Assembly: GCA_020881915.1 (NCBI GenBank)
Contig: JAJFPB010000003.1
Span: 5,022,001 to 5,086,000, forward strand
Origin: Paramyrothecium sp. XJ0827
Taxonomy: Eukaryota; Ascomycota; Sordariomycetes; Hypocreales; Stachybotryaceae
Length of the DNA stretch: 64,000 bases
Direction: 5' to 3'
Shown: positions 57,892 through 64,000 of the stretch, piece by piece
How positions within the stretch are numbered: the stretch's first letter is position 1
Layout of the letters: each line of letters opens with the position of its first letter
Position numbers and translations under genes: made by a program
Notes under the pieces: generated by a model
Told to the model about the DNA's origin: nothing
Seen by the model: only the letters and a program-made list of their open reading frames with translations
Databases searched by the model: none

Positions 57892-59770
57892 CTAAGCAGC
57901 ATGGCCGTTCTGTGCTGCAGGCGTCTGCGTTTGCAGAGCAATGCTGTTATCGGACTCATAAGCCCTTCGTTGTGCACGTCTTCTCCACATCCTATAGAAT
58001 GCAAAACATGCAGCGGTAGATGGGACCGAAAGCACTACCCATAACCAAAACCGTGATGCATGTCCCATCCACTCATTGTTGTCGAAGAAGGGCATCGACA
58101 AAAGCGTCTAGTTGATTGTTAATTCTGAACGAAACTCACAGATCGTCTAGGTCACCAAACTCACAGCGAACGTTGCTCCCGGCAAGAAGAACATTGTGAC
58201 AATCGCAATCTTGAATCATATCAAAAAAGTGTTTGACAAGTAAGAGGGATAATCAGCCCTTACCGTCTTCATAGCAATGCTATCCTTCTTCATCTCTTTT
58301 GCGAGTTTGTGTGACTCGCTGGCCATTTTCTGCGCAAGGCTAGCATCTTCTTGCATTGCGCTGAGTATGGCTTGCATTGCTCGACCATTGGCAACAAGAA
58401 GGCGATCGCTACTAATTTTGATTCGATTGAATAGCTGAGAGAACTTTAGTCACGTTATACCTCGCAGCTGAGGCGTGACCTACCAAGGCCAGTATGTTTT
58501 GTGCCTTCCTCTCCAGCTCCACGGCAAATTCGTGGGCCGCATCAACCTGAGATAGGACCTGGGCGTAGCCACGAATGGCCTGTTCGTAATGATCCGATGG
58601 GCCATGCAGCATTTGTTCCTTGTGAACAGAATTATATTCCGATGATAACTCCGTTACGATGCCTTGTAGTGACTTCAACTCCGACAGATACCGCTGTAGA
58701 TGTGCTGCGATTGAGTGTAATGCTCGGTTCAGCTCCGTCAATACCTGCTCCGGCGTGGCTTCATCCTTGTCGAGCTCGACTTGCAGTTTCCGCTCATACG
58801 CAATAAGCTGCTCGTTGATGCTATTTAGCGAATTCGTCCACCAGCGAGTGGCGCTGGTTAAATAGACGAGGTGTACGCAATATTCTCTCCCAGCCTGAAC
58901 CTCGAGTTGAGAGTTACGTTTGAGAACACCACAGATGCGTTCTTTCGGCTCAAGGGCGACTTTTGGCCAACGACCGTGCATGAAGTCAAAAGCTACGAAA
59001 GTAAAGCTTCCGGTAGCAGGATCGACGCGAGAGAATATACCCACGCATGATCGATGGATATCTAATTGCACGTCTGGAAGATTCAGCTTGTAGAAGGGAT
59101 TCATCTGGGTGGAATCATCATTGCCGACCACTGTATTTGAGCCGGCTTCAACCTGCACTCGAACGGGGAGGAAATACCAGAAGTCAAAGCATCTCGAACC
59201 AGCGAGGTGCAGAATGCGACTGCCTCGTCCGTTCGGAAGGTAGTGGCGTGTAAGCGCGAAGATGAAGGCTGCTGGTAACATGAGACGTTTCGCGAGGCCC
59301 TCTAGGGCAGCAGCAGAGATCTGGAGTGTATTCGCATCGTTGGGAACAGGGTCCGATTGGTTTTGTATCAGGTGCTTGTATATGAAACTGAATTAATTAG
59401 ACTTGACCCACGGCTAAACGACTGACCATGCATTGATGTGGGAGTGCTCAACTGACAATAATTGGGAGCATGAAGTTGCTAGTTTCAATGGCTGGAAGAG
59501 TCAGGCGAAGCTTTCAATGCCAATCTTGGTTGGTATGGTCAATTCACCACATACAATTTGTTCAATGTCGGTTGGGTCGGTAAGGATCGACGGTTGAATA
59601 GGCACGTTGGGCTGGGACACGATGCGCTTGACAATCGTGGTATTTGACAAGTGTGTCCCGCGGAATGCCTCAACGGATTTTGCAATCGTCTTGATGTCTT
59701 CTCTACACGAGCCAGTCAGCGCACGATCCGAACAAGAGAACGCAAGGGTGAAGTAACAATTCTGGGGCAT
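57892..59770 (-). CDS. CorA-like-topology membrane protein of a large fungal family (6 exons)
   Basis: Exons 59770-59555, 59510-59457, 59374-58484, 58434-58264, 58209-58165 and 58107-57892 give 530 aa in phase. The N-terminus MPQNCYFTLAF and the segment SRCFDFWYFLPVRVQVEAG, then FVAFDFMHGRWPKVALEPK, form the soluble part. A long coiled coil follows (LFNRIKISSDRLLVANGRAM ... SHKLAKEMKKDSIAMKTIA). It ends with two transmembrane helices, IVTMFFLPGATFA and FWLWVVLSVPSTAACFAFY, separated by SMPFFDNNEW. This is the topology of CorA-like proteins but without GMN. The family is widespread in ascomycetes and its function is unknown. Intron 1 is only 44 nt. The frame it removes also looks coding (CGELTIPTKIGIESF), so a one-base frameshift is an alternative reading. 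Confidence 0.75.
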
Positions 59771-60158
59771 AGGTGTCCTTGAAAGACTGCGCCATTGTCA
59801 ATCGCTTGTTGGTAGAACACAAAAAAAGGACAAAGTTGAGAAGCAAAGGAAATCGAGAGTTCTGCACAGTTGAATGCTCCGCTGGTCCATGCCAGCCTCG
59901 ACCCGTGCCTAAGACCCTGGCCTCGAATATGATCTAGGGAGTGATTGGTCTCAGAGATATGGCACGTAACCTGGTCTGCTTATGTGGCTGTAATTAGCGG
60001 CCACGGCATTCAGCTGGCATCTGTGTGCCTGGGTGTGTCGAGGGGTCCAGGCTGTCCCATTTAATGGCCAACTCCATATGCATGCCCATGTACTGTAGCC
60101 AGCCCCAGAGTTTCTTCCGATTCAAATTTCATTCATCGTACTACGAAAAAGCACACCG
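59771..60158. promoter_or_regulatory. Divergent promoter region
   Basis: 388 bp between divergent starts at 59770 (minus) and 60159 (plus). No specific motif supported. Confidence 0.35.
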
Positions 60159-60863
60159 ATGGCAGGGAACTTGAGTGCGAGTCGACGCCGGAGACACAGG
60201 ACTCCAGGGTCCTCCTTAGACGCCTCATGGATTGTCGATGCCGGTGTTCCTTCGTCGGAGGAGCCGAGCCGAACGGACACCCCGCAATCATCCTCGTTCA
60301 ATAGCTCGAGCGTAGCTCAAAAGGTCATTGACGAGCTGCAGAAAGTTGAAAAGGGCCCAGAGCATGACGATCCAAATAATGCCGACAACCAGAGGTTAGA
60401 AGTCCCCGGCGGCCTCCGTTCCCCAACGCTTTCACATTCATCAGGGAGCCTCCGTCCCTCGACCGCGGGTGGGAATGTGTCGGAAGAGCTTGGGGAGCCA
60501 TCCCCAGCCCGCAGTGTCGCATCGGGAAAAGCAAAAAAGAGGCGATACGCCAGCCAGCACCAAGCTCATTGGGTTGAGGATGCCGTGGCTACCCAGCCGC
60601 ATAAACCCCCTCGTGAGGCTGACAGCGAGGTGGTCCCCGCACATCAAGACAATATTGCACATTCAATACACTCAGCAAGGCAGCCGCCTACAGCAACCTT
60701 GGCAGGCATGGACACTCCGGCATCCGTGTCCCCGTCAATCTTTCGGTTACCCGTCTCACCCGAAAGTGGCGGCCACGGCTACGATGCGCCCCCAATCGTT
60801 CCTACAGTAAAGCCCAACTACTCCCCGTACGATGGCATACGATGGGCCCGCACGCAACCCTGA
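60159..60863 (+). CDS. Disordered Ser/Pro-rich protein, possibly frameshifted at its 3' end
   Basis: 234 codons from ATG 60159 (context CCGATGG). The protein starts basic (SASRRRRHRTPGSS) and is then rich in Ser, Pro, Asp and His throughout, without domain, signal peptide or membrane segment, so probably intrinsically disordered. Near its end lies a 10-bp tandem repeat (TACGATGGCA at 60829 followed by TACGATGG at 60839). With one unit fewer, the frame would run on to 60975 and would encode a basic then tryptophan-rich hydrophobic segment. The present stop at 60863 may therefore follow a slippage event. Function unknown. Confidence 0.5.
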   Translation: MAGNLSASRRRRHRTPGSSLDASWIVDAGVPSSEEPSRTDTPQSSSFNSSSVAQKVIDELQKVEKGPEHDDPNNADNQRLEVPGGLRSPTLSHSSGSLRPSTAGGNVSEELGEPSPARSVASGKAKKRRYASQHQAHWVEDAVATQPHKPPREADSEVVPAHQDNIAHSIHSARQPPTATLAGMDTPASVSPSIFRLPVSPESGGHGYDAPPIVPTVKPNYSPYDGIRWARTQP

Positions 60864-61227
60864 AGTCGAGGAGGGGATCCGATGGCGCGGGAGGGGAACG
60901 CGAGCTACTGTATGGGTGGTCAGCTGGAGTGTTGCGGTGGGTGTAAGGCTGAGCCTAGACGCCTCATTGTACTAGTAGACTGCGCTTCGACAGGGTCCGT
61001 AGATTGCGAGGGCCGATATCATGGCTACATGAGCCTGGTCCCAGATTTCTTCTGTCCCAATATCAAACGTTTGGCAGACCCCGTGACGCTTTTCAAGCAT
61101 AGCTTTTTAGTCTTTAACGGCGTTCGATGCAGAGGAATTGTGCTCCTTGAAACTTCTTGATTCTGTAGCTTCGTCTACACTATATTGGGCAGCAGAGTAT
61201 TAGCTGGTACGGGCGCCATAGTTCAAG
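60864..61227. other. Short spacer before the VWA gene
   Basis: A 92-codon frame (60882-61160) starts with ATG and has several cysteines, but no recognised domain. It overlaps the possible continuation of the preceding gene in another frame. Not called as a gene. Confidence 0.3.
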
Positions 61228-64000
61228 ATGCCGTCGACTCCAGATCGGCCCGTGCCGCCAAAGCTGGCTGCTAGCTTTGGCCTACGAGGCCTGCGCGACC
61301 GTGAGCAACCTCCCCTTTTCCCTATGAATTCGATCACCCAAAATTGATAAGAGCAATACTAACAGACTCAGGATTTCGCAAGCATGTCCCTGGCCTAAGT
61401 CCGAGCGATACGTCTCCAAGCTCCACAGGTTGGCCAACGCCCTTGGCCGATTCATATCCTCCATTCCCCGCGTCGCCAGCGATAGAGCCTCCAACTCCTT
61501 CGGCCGCAACATTTGCCGTTGGAGCTCCGCCGCCTCCAGCGGTTCGTCCTGGATGGGCTACGCTTCCTAGTCCTCCGTTGCCTAAGGATACCTCGCTATA
61601 CTTCCCGCCCTCCCCGAAAGCGGAAGCAAACGGCGGGAACCAACTACGCCACATACCCCTTGTTTTCGCCGTCGACGTCTCGGGCAGCACGAGGGGAAGA
61701 ATCATCGACCAGGAAAAACAGGCCATTGCACATCTAGTATCCAGGCTTGAGCCATCTGAATTAGAGTCTCGGTCCTACATCATACCCTGGGACGGTCGAT
61801 GTCTCGGGCTTCTACACCCCAAACAAGCACGTTCACTCGTGCCTGGCGCGGGAACGGATCCTTCCGTCGTTCTCGAACATGAAGCTAGCAAAAAGGCTCT
61901 GCAGGACGCAAGCATCTGGTTCCTCATGACGGATGGCTATATTGAGGAACCTGCTATCAACAAATTCGCCAATGCCATATCTCGGACAGGAATACACGGA
62001 ACAGCGTCAGTCATCATTCTCTATGGTTACCGGTCTCAATCCCCGTTCGACTGCAACGTTTCCGTTGGAATGTCTGTATTTGCAGTAGCTCCTCATTGCA
62101 TCTTCCTCTTTCACGACGTGAAAAGAGGCGAGCTTTACGTGTTTCAGGCTAAAGGGTCGTTTACCGAGTTGCTTCCAGAACACGCCAAGTTCACGCCCTT
62201 TGGGCCTACAACCCAGTGGCACGATCTCACCAAGATTACCTACGACGAACTTTCTAGGGTTAACGTCCCACGCCCGACCCGCCTTTCACAGGATGCAGTG
62301 GTACTCCCTGGAGGCAAGATATTTGACATGAGCTCCCTCTATAGGAATTCCGTATCTCAAGAGGAAACCATTGAACTTCTTGCCGATTACGCTGCTTTGG
62401 ACGTGGTCCTCCTTGCGGCCAAGACGCGTGGAAAGGAGGCAGCTGTGAAGGCATGGATTGAACGGGCTCGCCAACAACACGAAATGCCGGACGCGGCCAC
62501 GCTGAAGCGAGACGATGTTGGATCTCAGGGCACAGGAGCAATGAGACGCCTTCTGCAAGAAGTTGGGGCATTCCTCCCACCGGATCACCAGGCTGAAGAT
62601 CTGTGGGATACCCTTTCTCGCACTGAACCACCGACAACCGGCCCTTATCCCGGTCCCGTCGAAGTAGAGGCAGTCTTTGGCCTGAATGGCCTCCGACGGA
62701 TGCTGCGGCTTGCAAATAGCCGCAACTGGTCCCACTTCGAAGCAAAGGTCGGGGCAGACTTGCAGCAGTCCCACAATATCAATGAGGCATTATCAGATGT
62801 CCTGACAACTATCACCATGAACGATCATCGAGCTCCATCTAGTCCGGCGATGCTTACGCCAATGACCTCGCCTAGCGTGTTTGCGGAATCAAGTATCACG
62901 GGAGACTATGGAAGCGGTGTCCATGGGATGCCCTCGAGACATGAAGCGAGAATGAGCCCGCTCAGCCCCTCCCAATCAGCGGCGAGCCCTTACTATGCCA
63001 CGCCGCAAGTCAGTGGCTACCCACCTAATGCCTATGCAAATTCGGGTTATCAACAGTCAGTTTTGGCGAACCAACTTCAACAGCAAAAGGCCCGAACCAG
63101 GGAGCTGTTGTTGTTGCCAGGCTTCAAAGGCGAACGACTCACAGTCTACGGGAACCGTTCTGTGGCATATTCGACATGTCCAATCTGCAAAGAGGCATGT
63201 TCGATACAGACACTGCTTCTACAGTCTAGCTCGGAAGAATCTGAGACATTACACCTCCCGAAACCAGGTCGAAGGGCTGGACACAAATACCCACTGGTTC
63301 TTGGAAATTATCCAGAGACGGATGTCATTCTACCCATCACTTGCTGCGATGGTTGTGCATTTCTGCTGCTTGAAACTGGTGAGCTTCCCAATGGCAGTCG
63401 TGTGACTGCAGCACTGCCGCTGGTCAACCTACAAATTGCAGAAAACAGGAAGCTTTGGGAGGAAAAGCTTAGTGAGGTCTACGGACATCGTTTCAACCTT
63501 CACACCGTCATACTTGTCTTCATCTCAACGCTATGCACCACCATTGAAGATTTGGCTGATGGTGCAATACAGTCACAATGTCAAACTTTGAGACAGAGCC
63601 TAGAATGGTGTTGCAAGGAGTTATCTAAGCTACGTGGATTCTCCACCATGGCAGGCTTCACCCCTGTCGGGAGCCCTCTATCAGGGGTCGTCAACGACGA
63701 GATGCCGTTGCAGCAAGCCATTCAAGCGGCATTCTACGGCATCCAGTCAACAGCACAGCAGACTCCTTTGCTTTCCTACCCGATTGATGGGTTTCTGGTT
63801 CTCATTCGTCTAGCTGGATTAATGGATAGACTGGGGCCTGAAGAGATTGAACGCTTTGTATGGCTCCGCCTATTGTATTACTTTGCGGAGCAGCATGCCA
63901 AAACTCAGAGCCAAATCGGCTTAGACGAGGCGGGAGAAATGCTAGAAAAGCTCGTCAATTGTCCTCCGACCAATGAGGAGTCAAAAAGCACTATAGAGGG
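61228..64000 (+). CDS. Von Willebrand factor A-domain protein, partial at right edge
   Basis: Exon 1 61228-61300, exon 2 61372 to the window end, still open, so at least ~900 aa. A Pro/Ser-rich N-terminal linker leads to a VWA domain: IPLVFAVDVSGSTRGRI carries the DxSxS MIDAS motif (residues ~145-155), and IWFLMTDGYIEEP supplies a TDG metal-site aspartate. Further on is a long alpha-helical region, a Ser/Pro/Tyr/Gln-rich segment (~580-640), and a cysteine pattern (TCPICKEAC ... ITCCDGCAF) that could bind zinc. A final helical region is cut by the edge. MIDAS-type VWA domains bind protein partners through a metal ion. The layout suggests an intracellular scaffold, but no specific family is recognised. 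Confidence 0.8.

Noticed and set aside
1..64000. CRISPR arrays, rRNA, insertion sequences and bacterial-type signals
   Set aside because: No direct-repeat arrays, rRNA motifs or transposase genes were found. Gene structure is clearly fungal.

Overview
This window is nuclear DNA from a filamentous ascomycete (Pezizomycotina). Genes are split by introns of about 44-130 nt with GT(A/R)NGT donors, CTRAC-type branch sites and YAG/AAG acceptors. The families present are typical of that group: PDR-type ABC transporters, expanded F-box proteins, NACHT-ankyrin and HET-like proteins, CorA-like membrane proteins, P450s and small cysteine-rich secreted proteins. The sequence alone does not fix genus or order; a Sordariomycete is plausible. 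Exon models were built by hand. Every multi-exon model keeps reading phase across all its junctions, which is the main support for the joins.

Layout. 0.3-4.4 kb: a protein with a duplicated F-box-like module, then an archaemetzincin on the minus strand. 6.0-10.2 kb: a ten-exon Hsp70-like (HSPA12-type) gene diverging from a coiled-coil gene. 10.2-12.9 kb: gene-poor. 12.9-17.6 kb: a full-size PDR transporter. 18.4-23.2 kb: an F-box protein, a six-cysteine secreted peptide and an isocitrate-lyase-superfamily enzyme. 24.1-31.9 kb: a HET-like membrane protein, a secreted alkaline phosphatase with a cluster of CACGTG boxes upstream, and a Q/P-rich tail-anchored protein. 32.1-36.9 kb: one long minus-strand gene joining a GDSGSW protease-like region to a CorA-like membrane region, including a 9-nt micro-exon. 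37.8-40.4 kb: a small serine-rich protein, a degenerate tRNA and a P450. 41.0-44.2 kb: a NACHT-ankyrin STAND protein. 44.3-50.5 kb: mostly housekeeping (a TDA3-like FAD oxidoreductase divergent from histidinol-phosphate aminotransferase, then a 2-oxoglutarate/Fe(II) oxygenase). 51-59.8 kb: accessory again (a secreted Thr/Val-rich protein, a multi-pass membrane protein, a gene carrying the same N-terminal module as the NACHT-ankyrin protein but a different C-terminus, and a second membrane protein). 60.2-64 kb: a disordered protein and a von Willebrand A-domain protein running off the right edge.

The central theme is 24-60 kb. Core genes (phosphatase, HIS5, TDA3) are interleaved with families linked to fungal non-self recognition or of unknown function. 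Two pairings stand out: the convergent genes at 30.3-36.9 kb, which share N-terminal layout, and the shared first domain of the genes at 41.0 and 55.5 kb. Any functional link within these pairs is inference.
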